Shown piece by piece: positions 21,001 through 30,971 of a stretch of 64,000 nt of DNA (position 1 is the first letter of the stretch; every line of letters begins with the position of its first letter). The DNA comes from Terebella lapidaria (taxonomy: Eukaryota > Annelida > Polychaeta > Terebellida > Terebellidae). The stretch is from NCBI GenBank assembly GCA_949152475.1, contig OX424556.1, positions 2,480,001 through 2,544,000 on the forward strand. Reading direction: 5' to 3'. The position numbers and the translations under genes are program-made. A model generated the notes under the pieces. The model was not told the DNA's origin, did no database searches, and saw nothing but the letters and a program-made list of their open reading frames with translations.

Positions 21001-24000
21001 TCAAAATATTCATTTGACGTCAATTTCTGATACTCCTTTGTTAAAAGCTGCATTGAAACGGAACGACTGTGTTATATACTTCAATGTCACGAGTTTCATA
21101 GTGAAAATTATGCTTTTCCTCCATATGATATGGACACAAGCTTGAATAGTTTGACTGAGTTTGATCAAACTTGGTGGTGGAGTTTGAAGTATTTTGAAGT
21201 AGTTTGACGTAGTTTGAAGTCTCGGTTTACACGATCAAACTTGGCGTCAAACTCCAAAGTTTGAATTTATTTATTTATTTATTCATTATTCATCTTTACC
21301 CAGGAGTACCTCATCAGTGCAAAGCACTGTTCTCCCTGAGGCTCCTGCAAAGTAGTTTGAAGTAGTTTGAAGTAAAAGTTTGAAGTAGTTTGATCGTGTA
21401 GACCAGGCTTTAGACAGCCTGAGCGACGCTGCTCAGGCTGGGCCTTAGAACAGGTAGAGGCTAGTCCCTGTTTGAGGTGTTTCACCTCGATTGAGGGGTG
21501 TCACCTCGATCGAGGTGAAAGTAGTCTTCGATTGGTGTGAGTGATGCAGAATCGTCAGACTAGCATTGTAAATGATTAATTAATGAATATTCATGAGTAA
21601 AATGCCTTGTTGTTCTTTTAGTAATCACAGGGGGCACTGTTGGCTACAATATATTCGCTAGGTGGCAGCACATGTCAGATTTCGTTGATTTCTTCTAACT
21701 AAAAGATGGCGTCCTGCTTGATATAGTTAGAAAAAATGATGTTCAGCTGCCCACGCAAATGCTATCTCATGGAATGCGATCGTAATGAATGTTTTAGATG
21801 GAAGTACAATGTTTAAACTGAAACTTTGTCAATCGATTTCCATATCTGTCGATCGATTCTTTCACAAATCAAATTTTAAGACAGGGCCTAGTGAAAATGC
21901 ATTGAGCTGTCACCTCAATCGAGGTGCTTCACCTCGATCGAGGGGAAGAAATACACCACGCAAAAAAGGCAAATAATTAGTATCCTACAAAAATATCTGA
22001 TCTTGAAAAAAGAGTAAGGAGCATAACACCAATTCCCTTTGGACTTGAGTCTGGAATAATAATATATTTATAATAATAAATTAATAATAATGGATTTATT
22101 GCTTACATGTTCAATTTAGTGGGCTGTTTACATGTACATGTATGTTGTCATTTATTTTTGACCAACATTGTATTTTTTCACGCTTTATTTCTAAGATATG
22201 AATGCGAATACAATCTATTCAACACCCATATATGAAGTATCTCGTGACTAGATGTCAATATCCAGTGTTATTTGGCTGTTTTTGTGACGATAATTACAAT
22301 TTACCACTATGAAAATTCTCTCAAAAACTAGACGTCAAGGCCTAAAGATGCCTTGGAGGCATTTCGGTGTGATGAATAATTTATAATACTAGATATCGAT
22401 GAAAATGAAAAATGTCGACAAATTTCGGGTCAAGGTCAAAGTTCATCCATAATACCCGCTAGACATGTTTGTCTAGGGCGACGAGTCCGATAATACCATC
22501 CGTTTCGCTCTACGACGCACCGTTTCCGAGATATCGACGAAAACAAAAACTGCCGACTCGGCAAAAAAATTTCGGGTCAAGGTCAAAGTTAATCCATAAT
22601 ACCCCTTAAACATGTTTGTCTAGGGCGATGAGTCCGAAAATAACGTCCGTTTCGCTCTACGACGCACTGTTTCCGAGATATCGACGAAAACGAAAAATGG
22701 CGACTCGGCAAAAAAATTTCGGGTCAAGGTCAAAGTTCATCAATCGATAAAGACATGTTTGTCTCGTGCGACGAGTCCGAAAATAACGTCCGTTTCGCTC
22801 TACGACGCACCGTTTCCCCATAGACATGTTTGTCTCGTGCGACGAGTCCGAAAATAACGTCCGTTTCGCTCTACGACGCACCGTTTCCGAGATATCGACG
22901 AAAACGAAAAATGCCGACTCGGCAAAAAAATTTCGGGTCAAGGTCAAAGTTCATCAATAATTCCCCATAGACATGTTTGTCTAGTGCGACGAGTCCGATA
23001 ATAACGTCCGTTTCGCTCTACGACGCACCGTTTCCGAGATATCGACGAAAACGAAAAATGTCGACTCTGGAAAAAAATTTCGGGTCAAGGTCAAAGTTCA
23101 TCCATAATACCCCTTAGACATGTTTGTCTAGTGCGACGAGTCCGAATATAACGTCCGTTTCGCTCTACGACGCACCGTTTCCGAGATATCGACGAAAACG
23201 AAAAATGCCGACTCGGCAAAAAAATTTCGGGTCAAGGTCAAAGTTCATCCATAATACCCCTTAGACATGTTTGTCTAGTGCGACGAGTCCGAAAATAACG
23301 TCCGTTTCGCTCTACGACGCACCGTTTCCGAGATATCGACGAAAACGAAAAATGCCGACTCGGCAAAAAAATTTCGGGTCAAGGTCAAAGTTCATCCATA
23401 ATACCCCTTAGACATGTTTGTCTAGTGCGACGAGTCCGAAAATAACGTCCGTTTCGCTCTACGACGCACCGTTTCCGAGATATCGACGAAAACGGGTCAA
23501 GGTCAAAGTTCGCGACGAGTCCGAAAATAACGTCCGTTTCGCTCTACGACGCACCGTTTCCGAGATATCGACGAAAACGGGTCAAGGTCAAAGTTCATCC
23601 ATAATACCCCTTAGACATGTTTGTCTAGTGCGACGAGTCCGAAAATAACGTCCGTTTCGCTCTAGGACGCACCATTTCCGAGATATCGACGAAAACGAAA
23701 AATGCCGACTCGGCAAAAAAAATTTGGGTCAAGGTCAAAGTTCATCCATAATACCCCTTAGACATATTTGTCTAGGGCGACGAGTCCGAAAATAACGTCC
23801 GTTTCGCTCTACGACGCACCGTTTCCGAGATATCGACGAAAACGAAAAATGTCGACTCGGGAAAAAAATTTCGGGTCAAGGTCAAAGTTCATCCATAATA
23901 CCCCTTAGACATGTTTGTCTAGTGCGACGAGTCCGAATATAACGTCCGTTTCGCTCTACGACGCACCGTTTCCGAGATATCGACGAAAACGAAAAATGCC

Positions 24001-25235
24001 GAATCGGCAAAAAAATTTCGGGTTAAGGTCAAAGTTCATCCATAATACCCCTTAGACATGTTTGTCTAGTGCGACGAGTCCGAAAATAACGTCCGTTTCG
24101 CTCTACGAAAATAACGTCCGTTTCGCTCTACGACGCACCGTTTCCGAGATATCGACGAAAACGAAAAATGCCGACTCGGCAAAAAAATTTCGGGTCAAGG
24201 TCAAAGTTCATCAATAATTCCCCTTAGACATGTTGTCTAGTGCGACGAGTCCGAAAATAACGTCCGTTTCGCTCTACGACGCACCGTTTCCGAGATATCG
24301 ACGAAAACGAAAAATGCCGACTCGGCAAAAAAATTTCGGGTCAAGGTCAAAGTTCATCAATAATTCCCCTTAGACATGTTTGTCTAGTGCGACGAGTCCG
24401 AAAATAACGTCCGTTTCGCTCTAGGACGCACCGTTTCCGAGATATCGACGAAAACGAAAAATGCCGACTCGGCAAAAAAAATTTGGGTCAAGGTCAAAGT
24501 TCATCCATAATACCCCTTAGACATATTTGTCTAGGGCGACGAGTCCGAAAATAACGTCCGTTTCGCTCTACGACCACCGTTTCCGAGATATGCAGGATGC
24601 CTCAAGGATGACTCAGCAAAAAATTATTTCGACCTCTAGGTCAAAGGTCGTTTGAGGTATCGATCCCAAAATCAATAGGGTTCTTCCCTGGTGATATATA
24701 AACCTCCGTGCAAAATTCTGCAACTTTTGCCTGAATATTTTTTGAGTTATCGTCCGGAAACCAAGTTCCTCGATTTCATCCTCACGGACCTCACGGACCT
24801 CGGAGCCGGATCAAAAAAAAAAGTACACTAGGGTGACGAGTCCGAAAATAACGTCCGTTTCGCTCTACGATGCACGGTTTCTGAGATATGCAGGAAGCCT
24901 CAAGGATGAATCAGCAAAAAATTATTTTGACCTCTAGGTCAAAGGTCGTTTGACGGATCGATCCCAAAATCAATAGGGTTCTTCCCTGGTGGCATATGAA
25001 CCTCCATGCAGAGTTCTGCAACTATTGCATAAATATTTTTCCAGTTATCGTCCGGAAACCAAGTCTCAAAATTAGCCTTGATTTCATCCTCACGGACCTC
25101 ACGGACCTCGGATCCGGCTCAAAAAGAATAGGGTTCTTCCACATATCATTTCTGACTTGAGGTGAAAATTTGACAAGGATCCGTCAAGGCAATCTAAAGT
25201 TATCGTCCGGAAACCAAAAGTGGCGGAAGAAGAAG

Positions 25236-25268
<33 letters not shown>

Positions 25269-25740
25269 CCGAAATGCCTTAATTATGCAAAACAGCTGGT
25301 CACATGAGGAATGATCTCCCCCTCAATCGAGGTGAAGCACCTGAAACAGGGACTAGCCTCTACCTGTAGAAAGCATCAAGTGTCCTTTGTGCTGTTCGGA
25401 ATGTGAATAGATCTAGAATAAAATTTTATTGCCAACGAGATTCAACAGGAAACCAAAAATTATGACTCACATTGTCAGGCATTTGTCTTTTTAAATAACT
25501 CCTAAGGGTAACATCGCCAAGGAATTGGTTTGTCAGTTTGGGCATTGGTTGGAAGAAAGGACCTATTTTAGCCCTTGAAAATGGGATGTTGACTTTGTTT
25601 TGGAACTCGTTGTTCATTTCAAGTTCTCCCATATTTGCCGTCTGGTCTGTCATTGTGCTTTTGCAACGCCAACACAGCGCAAGCTGACGGATATGAAGCG
25701 TTGTTCTAGCGCGTAACATCTCTGCATTGAGCAGATCCAC
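15074..25740 (-). CDS. AidB/ACDH-11-type acyl-CoA dehydrogenase, 13 coding exons
   Basis: FAD flavoenzyme of the acyl-CoA dehydrogenase superfamily; the exact substrate is unknown. Coding exons, 5' to 3': 25740-25471, 18749-18517, 18185-18086, 17897-17780, 17392-17250, 17040-16891, 16716-16622, 16507-16408, 16245-16105, 16005-15913, 15780-15513, 15378-15312, 15203-15074. All introns are GT-AG and phases close to give 635 residues ending in TAG. Signatures: [20 protein letters not shown] near the N-terminus; [18 protein letters not shown]; the flavin/substrate motif [10 protein letters not shown] (about 231-240); [19 protein letters not shown]; and [16 protein letters not shown] (about 483-498), whose Glu aligns with the catalytic-base position in AidB. 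The first residues ([12 protein letters not shown] from Met8) look like a mitochondrial presequence. Intron 1 spans 6.7 kb. Confidence 0.9.
18086..18429 (-). repeat. Exon 3 of the dehydrogenase gene in three tandem copies (122-bp period)
   Basis: The 3' splice site and most of exon 3 recur with high ends at 18429, 18307 and 18185, exactly 122 bp apart. Only the gene-proximal copy (18086-18185, 100 nt) keeps the full exon and a GTCAGT donor. The two upstream copies end after GGAGCAGAA followed by GTCAGATG, which would make 88-nt exons. 88 and 100 are both 1 modulo 3, so any single copy keeps the frame while two together break it. In the most distal copy the conserved AMTDGA reads AMIDGA. Confidence 0.88.
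19257..19420. repeat. 164-bp near-perfect hairpin
   Basis: GGGATAAAAACTGGTTTGCC at the left pairs with GGCAAACCAGTTTTTATCCC at the right, and pairing continues inward through 'gattagaaacgc' and 'ggtctcaaat' to a short CGACCCGAAGGGG loop. It lies in dehydrogenase intron 1 and is probably a foldback MITE. A related 'ggtctcaaat' inverted motif recurs near 19650-19690. Confidence 0.85.
19421..20801. other. Intronic sequence, no gene seen
   Basis: Part of dehydrogenase intron 1. It contains a second inverted motif near 19640-19690 and a TTCAATTCAATTCAATTTATT-type start at about 20349, which often marks the 3' end of an interspersed repeat. No coding signal was recognised. Confidence 0.4.
20802..21408. 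mobile_element. Foldback MITE built of CAAACT/TTTGAAG repeats
   Basis: The left end GCTGGTTTACACGATCAAAC is answered by the right end GTTTGATCGTGTAGACCAGGC. The interior is packed with 'tacttcaaact' repeats in both orientations. A different repeat fragment (TTTATTTATTTATTCATTATT through 'ctccctgaggctcctgcaa') sits inside near 21266-21350. Exact ends are approximate. Confidence 0.65.
22328..25280 (-). mobile_element. TT-inserting pearl/HINE-like element, satellite-bearing copy
   Basis: On the minus strand it begins AAGGCATTTCGGC, then a T-rich tract and CTTCTTCTTCCGCCACTTTTG, and ends with a hairpin (AAGGCATCTTTAGGCCTT) followed by GACGTCTAG and TT. These ends match the 1.2-1.3-kb copies elsewhere, but the body is different: it carries a 147-bp satellite. 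Ends conserved around a tandem-repeat core is the architecture described for pearl elements in bivalves. It lies inside the 21450-25367 element, within dehydrogenase intron 1. Confidence 0.7.
22430..24590. repeat. 147-bp satellite array, about 15 units plus partial ones
   Basis: 'acgtccgtttcgctctacgac' recurs at about 147-148 bp (for example 23003, 23151 and 23298). Each unit contains a TAGACATGTTTGTCTA hairpin, the palindrome TGCCGACTCGGCA, and 'tcaaggtcaaagttcatc'. Several units are internally truncated (near 22785-22860, 23500-23580 and 24087-24115). Related degenerate units continue to about 25100. Units are nearly identical, so the array is young or homogenised. Confidence 0.92.
25471..25740 (-). 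CDS. First coding exon of the acyl-CoA dehydrogenase gene
   Basis: It encodes a putative mitochondrial presequence (from Met1 or Met8) followed by the AidB-family N-terminal motif and ends in QMPDN at a GTGAGT donor (25470-25469). Its phase-0 end joins the phase-0 start of exon 2 at 18749. It is separated from the rest of the gene by a 6.7-kb intron, so gene finders could miss it. Confidence 0.85.
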
Positions 25741-25918
25741 ACTTTTGGACAGAAGATTTTGCTGTACTTTGACTTGTTTATCGATTTTCTGTCTGCTAGC
25801 TCACATCGCAGTCCCGCATATAAGGTTGGAACATAGTACCTCAAAAGTAAATTTTCTTAACAAGTCATAACGCTACTGTACAATTCTTGGAATATGACGG
25901 CTGGAAAGTGAAATTTAA
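25741..25918. promoter_or_regulatory. Likely 5' UTR/promoter region of the dehydrogenase gene
   Basis: Short sequence between the start codon and the first upstream repeat (25919). No TATA box is placed at a convincing distance, and the assignment is by position only. Confidence 0.3.
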
Positions 25919-26321
25919 GGGCAGTGTACAGTAATTCCCTCAGCCAATCAGCGAGCGTTCACCTCACTTAGGCAATTTAAAGGGAAACTGTTGTTAAACA
26001 TCGCCTCATATATTTTTTAGGCCAGACTTCTGGACGAGTGTATATTCACCTGAAAGAACGCAGTGCTGGGATATAATGACCCGGTTTTCAAGGCAGTATC
26101 TTGTTGGCGTTCTTCTCAGGAGCTGGGGAATCAAAGGGGGTTTGCATGGGCATCAGTACCCATAATTTTGGGTATTTTCACCCCGGGTCCATTCAAGGCA
26201 GAATAGCGAAAAATCCCATGTGTCGTCAAATATATTCATGCTTACCACGCGATGCCCAATACGTTGAGAGATAAAACTAGCATAGTGGTTAGGCTGGGAT
26301 TTTTTTTTAGGAAGGTGTTAT

Positions 26322-29300
26322 CACAGTGCCGAAACCGACTATGGTAATGCGCATTACCATAATCAAAAATGGCGGCAGGTGTTTGTGGTTCGAATTTGAT
26401 CGAGCTTAACAACTTGAATGAGAGGCTATTTTGAAGCATTCAGAAGTCTATGATATAAAGTTGATTGTGCTGCACATAATTAATAAGGCGAGTTACAGAA
26501 AAATACGCTTTTTCTACGAGATATCGGCGAGTGAAAATCATGGCTGACTATGGTAACGCCCGAGTCCAAGGATACATTGACTATGGTAACGCATAGTGTC
26601 GACTATGGTAATGCATTCACTACTTCACTGCAAATAACATATATAACACGAGAATTGAACTGTAATTTATACGATATTCGTATATTTACTACAGAGAATA
26701 GGTCTATTTCAGGTTACAGTACATTATTTTCTTTAAAACTGCATATACTGGGTGTAGTACAGTGCTGAAACCCATGCTGACATCATGAGATGTAAAACCA
26801 CTGAGTCGATGTAAAACCACTGAGTCGCATGTGATTAGTCCCGGTACAAATGTACCGGGTACATGCTGACACTTGATAATTTTATGACAACAGGATCGAT
26901 GGACTGAACACAGTTTGCGGACGATATTCCAATCACAGTACGTCACTTTCTGACGTCACTGTTCCGAATACAGGAACAAGGACAAGGGTGCGTCGGACCA
27001 GTAAATATTGAAATATTTGAATAAAATGGGACACTTCTTACCCTCAAACATCAGTTGTAAGACAGTAGCCTCGAACTAAGTTCCCTACTCCTCTTACTAC
27101 TCGATCAGTATATTTATCAGAGATAAAGGTGGCAGACGAATAGAATGACATCCACATTTAGTGGATCATGGAGTAACATAATAGTAGTATAATTGGAGTG
27201 CAAGTTCCCAGAGGCTCAAACAGCATGGTTCCAAAGTCAGTGCCGACATACCAGTATTAATATTTACCCAGGCAAACATGGTTTGTTCTCGATAGGAGAA
27301 AGGCTTGTACATAGAAAACAAGATGAACGGTGCCACAGGTATGACCCACAGGCCCAACACACTCCTTTTGTAACCTCTATTTTGCCTTCTCTTTCGTATT
27401 TTAGGCATGATTGTTGTCGTGAAAAGGTACCGACATAGCCTACATTAATGATGATCCATGTTCACACGACAATAACACCCGTCTGCCTAGTGCCTACAGA
27501 TTCTCTACAAATCGCACTCAAAATATATCGTCAATTTACATGCGACTTGAACGCACAGTGTGACCAGGGACGGTCGCCGCGACCAGATCGCATGCGATTG
27601 GCGTGCAACCGAGTCGCTGCAACTGACTTGCATAGTCTGAGGGCAAGCTTAACACCCTGCAACATATCTTAAGGCGGTGACTGACCTAGTTCTTTTGTCT
27701 AGGGGTCAGGTCATGTTATTGTCACCGACTTGTGCTCAGATTTTTTGGAAGGAAGATCAACACACGGTAAGAAAAATGCAATTTCTGCAACATAACGCAT
27801 ATATATTATAACTGAGGGGGATGATACGATGTCCGAGATACTACTACAAATTTATGTATTTCACAAATACTTGTAGGGGCTGAAAATCCCCAGAAATAAG
27901 GTTTCTTCCATCAATATTTACCCCAATTTTGACACGGTGATTACGTTCATGGTCATTTTCAATAAATTCTGCACATTGTACTTCGATAATTTGTACACGG
28001 GAGCTAAGATAATCATCTCATCTTTCATATATCCTGCGCATACGCACCAATATACTGTAATTTTTCAATTTTTCCTAAATTACTACACACGCTTGTCGTG
28101 TCACCGATTTGAGTCAAGCGTCACCGACTTAAGATGTTAGCTGCCCAGAAAAGGACTGGTATCTCTCCACACAAAAAACGCATAAAGTATTAGCCACCGC
28201 CGATGTTCAATCAACAGTATGCATTGCAACATCATAATGCAAATGTCTGTATTATTTTCTTGCCATATTCTTGTCTTCATATTTGGAAAATGAGCAAAAT
28301 TAACATGTACATTATACACACTCATAATTATTACGTGGACATGTCAATAACGCGGTCTTACGAAATGTTGTTGGGATGTATACTGCACAATGAATTGCTG
28401 CGTACGGTCCACGATACCACGAATATGATATCGCTATAACCGTACACAAGAGCACCTTTCCTAAGAACTCATTGTACAGTTCAACTCATTCAACCAGTGG
28501 GTATGTCATACCCAAAATGTAAACCTAAGTCGGTGACGCTTGACTCAAATCGGTGACACGACGAGCATGTGGAATAATTTAGGAATAACTGAAAAATTAC
28601 AAGATATTAGTGCATATGGGCAGGATGTATGAAACATGAGATGATTATCTTAACTCCCGTGTATAGATTATCTAAATACAGTGTGTAGAATTTATTGAAA
28701 ATGACCATGAACGTGATCACCGTGTCAAAATTGGGGTAAACATTGATGGAAGAAACCTTATTTCTGGGGAATTTCAGCCCCTACAAATATTTGTGAAGTA
28801 AATACAGTTGTAGTAGTATCTCGGACATCGTATCATCTACCTCAGTTATTATATATATGCGTTATGTTGCAGAAATTGCATTTTTCTTACCTTGTGTTTA
28901 TCTTCCTTCCAAAAATTCTGAGCACAAGTCGGTGACAATAACATGACCTGACCCCTAGACAAAAGAACTAGGTCAGTCACCGCCTTAAGATATGTTGCAG
29001 GGTGTTAAGTCAAACCTGCATTGTCTCCCGTTTTTGAAATTCATCAACATTTCTGACGATTTGATGGGGATATGCACATATTTGTATAAATTCAAATGTG
29101 ACTTTATGCCAGACCCTGCGTTTAATCGACAACTTGGTGTTTCTCATCATGTGTAGTATAGGTCTGAAATAATAACATTGATGGAGTTGCTGACCTGTGT
29201 ACAGTAATACAATCGCAAATGTTCTCTTTTTTACATGGATTTGTGATAAAATAACAGATGATTCGAGAGTTTTTCAACACATATATTCTACCCCTCAAAT

Positions 29301-29640
29301 CATTGTTATGTTGACAAAGATTTGTGTTTGTGTACGAAAGCCCTATCGCATTACCATAGTCATTAAATTTCCTACAAATCACATTACCATAGTCTGACAT
29401 TCGCGTTACCCTAGTCAGGACACAATTGTCCACACCCCGTTTCCACTAATATATCACCAAGTGACTCATTGTACATAATCGGGATTAACCTACATGTATC
29501 GATTTCGCTATATTTCGAAGATCCCCTCGATTTATACACGTTATATGCATATAAATTCACGAGCAAATTCGAACCACAATTGCCTGTCGCCATTTTTGAC
29601 TATGGTAATGCGCGTTACCATAGTCGGTTTCGGCACTGTG
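26322..29640. mobile_element. Transib/RAG-like non-autonomous transposon, 3.3 kb
   Basis: Both ends begin CACAGTGCCGAAACCGACTA in inverted orientation, with about 80 bp of terminal repeat and a 5-bp target duplication GTTAT (26317-26321 and 29641-29645). The unoccupied site is preserved in the second copy of the surrounding repeat (single GTTAT, complement at 34206-34210). A 5-bp duplication with CACAGTG-type termini is the signature of Transib transposons, the relatives of RAG1, and CACAGTG is the canonical recombination signal heptamer. No RAG1- or Transib-like ORF is present. Three further GACTATGGTAAYGC motifs lie near each end. The interior holds a piggyBac-like foldback. Confidence 0.75.
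27653..29004. mobile_element. PiggyBac-like foldback element with 480-bp arms
   Basis: TTAA at 27649-27652 and 29005-29008 flanks an element beginning CACCCTGCAACATATCTTAAG and ending with its inverse. Arms 27653-28132 and 28526-29004 are near-perfect inverted repeats around a 393-bp unique loop. TTAA duplication fits the piggyBac superfamily. The arms carry repeated GTCACCGACTT/GTCACCGATTT motifs. No transposase frame is seen, so it is non-autonomous. Confidence 0.8.
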
Positions 29641-29827
29641 GTTATGGACCGTCAAAGTAAGATCATTTAACATTGAGTTGAATGACCAATATAATTGATA
29701 TACAGTAGCCTTAAAGGGGGGTGGGGTATCCGGTATAAAAAGCAGAGGGAGACAGAACAATGTTTGGCAAATAACTCTTTCCATAGGTCATATTCATAAT
29801 CACATTTCTGCAAAGTGTCTCATTTTA

Positions 29828-30962
29828 CGGTCACACTAAAAACCGTCCGGAACCGTTCGGGACCGTCCGCCACCGTCCGGGGACAAAAAACACCGGCCGG
29901 GACCCGAAAATATCGTCCGGAAGGAGTGGAAAATACCGTCTGGGAGTAGGAAAAACCGTCCGAGGGGTGGGGGGGGGGGGGTATAAAAAGCAATGGTACA
30001 CATAAAGTTTGATTTTCAACAAGTTTGTCAGGTTTGTGATAGATTTTTTTATCTACAACCTTCTGTACTCATATGCCCTGAAATTTTCAATGTCTCACAC
30101 ACTTTTTTATTGTCTCTGGGACGGAATCAAACAACAAAAAATCAATTAATAATATAAACAAAATATCTGGATTTTTAAAAGACGGTATGAGAAATAATTT
30201 ATAATTACTCAATTTTTTATCAAGAAAAAAATTAAGTGAAAATCAAGAGCTGAACCGTTCGAGACAAGACAATTCTGGCTGTTTTATGGGGAGACTATTA
30301 ATATATGAGAAATGATAGTAGTCATAGATAGACTATTAATATTAGAAAAGGACATGTATTACCGGTATCTGTACAGTGCTTATTCATTTAATTCAACACA
30401 TGGGTTTACTTCTGGTCAGCCTATTATTGAACGCACATCTTCTTTCAGTAAATTACATTGTACGTTTTTTTTTCTCAATACTCCAGTTTGGTGACAGTCT
30501 CAAGATTGTTCATGGATCCGCCAAGAATTGTTTGTCCAGTCGATGCGGGGGGGGGGGGGTGACATTATTTTGAGATGGCAGCCATACGTGCTCTTTAATT
30601 ATGGGTATAGTAGTAGTTCTAAAATGTTGGCGTCGTAAAACTATATCAGCAAGTTCAGTTCATTTCAATTCAAAATTATGGTCGTCAAACCTCGATCGAT
30701 CATGTAGGCTACAACTGGAGCTTTCACACCAACATTACTTCTTAGATTGCAACAAAAACCTGACGAACTTGTTGAAAAAACCTGACTTCATGTGTACCAT
30801 TGTTTTTAATACCGCCCGGTCTTACCCCGGATGGTTTTTCCTACTCCCGGACGGTATTATCCACGCCTCCCAGACGGTATTTTCGGGTTCTGGATGGTGT
30901 TCTTTGCCCCCGGACGGTTGCGGACGGTCCCGGACGGTACTGGACGGTTTTTAGTGTGACCC
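29828..30962. mobile_element. Mutator-like foldback element with 9-bp target duplication
   Basis: CTCATTTTA flanks both sides (29819-29827 and 30963-30971). Ends GGTCACACTAAAAACCGTCC and GGACGGTTTTTAGTGTGACC are inverse, and arm similarity extends about 200 bp through 'accgtccgg' repeats, a poly-G tract and 'acaatggtacacat'. A 9-bp duplication is typical of Mutator-like (MULE) elements. No transposase is present. Confidence 0.78.
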
Positions 30963-30971
30963 CTCATTTTA

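Larger units (their letters stand above)
21450..25367. mobile_element. 3.9-kb element with about 50-bp inverted ends, 3-bp flanking repeat
   Basis: ACAGGTAGAGGCTAGTCCCT at the left and AGGGACTAGCCTCTACCTGT at the right are exact inverses. Similarity continues through 'ttcacctcgattgagggg'. The flanks read AGA on both sides (21447-21449 and 25368-25370), a possible 3-bp target duplication. A third TCACCTCAATCGAGGTG motif lies near 21910. Most of the interior is occupied by a later TT-inserting element. No transposase was recognised, so the superfamily is undetermined. Confidence 0.65.
25919..29710. mobile_element. 468-bp repeat (family Y), copy 1, split by a Transib-like element
   Basis: 25919-26321 and 29646-29710 together match 34140-34602 in inverted orientation. 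The outer flanks at this locus are TTAA on both sides (25915-25918, 29711-29714), and the ends (GGGCAGTGTACAG and CTACTGTAT inverted) are weakly similar. This suggests a TTAA-targeting MITE (piggyBac or Kolobok type). The assignment is tentative because copy 2 keeps TTAA on one side only. Confidence 0.6.

Noticed and set aside
22430-24590. Hammerhead ribozyme in the 147-bp satellite (GACGAGTCCGAAAA resembles part of the core)
   Set aside because: The CUGANGA core is not intact (GC or GG in place of CU), and no stem II complement precedes the GAAA. The arrangement does not fold as a hammerhead by eye on either strand.
26322-26380. Full 12- or 23-spacer recombination signal at the end of the CACAGTG element
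   Set aside because: The only nonamer-like motif (TCAAAAATG) lies 34 bases from the heptamer and matches ACAAAAACC at 6 of 9 positions. Heptamer identity alone is kept as evidence.
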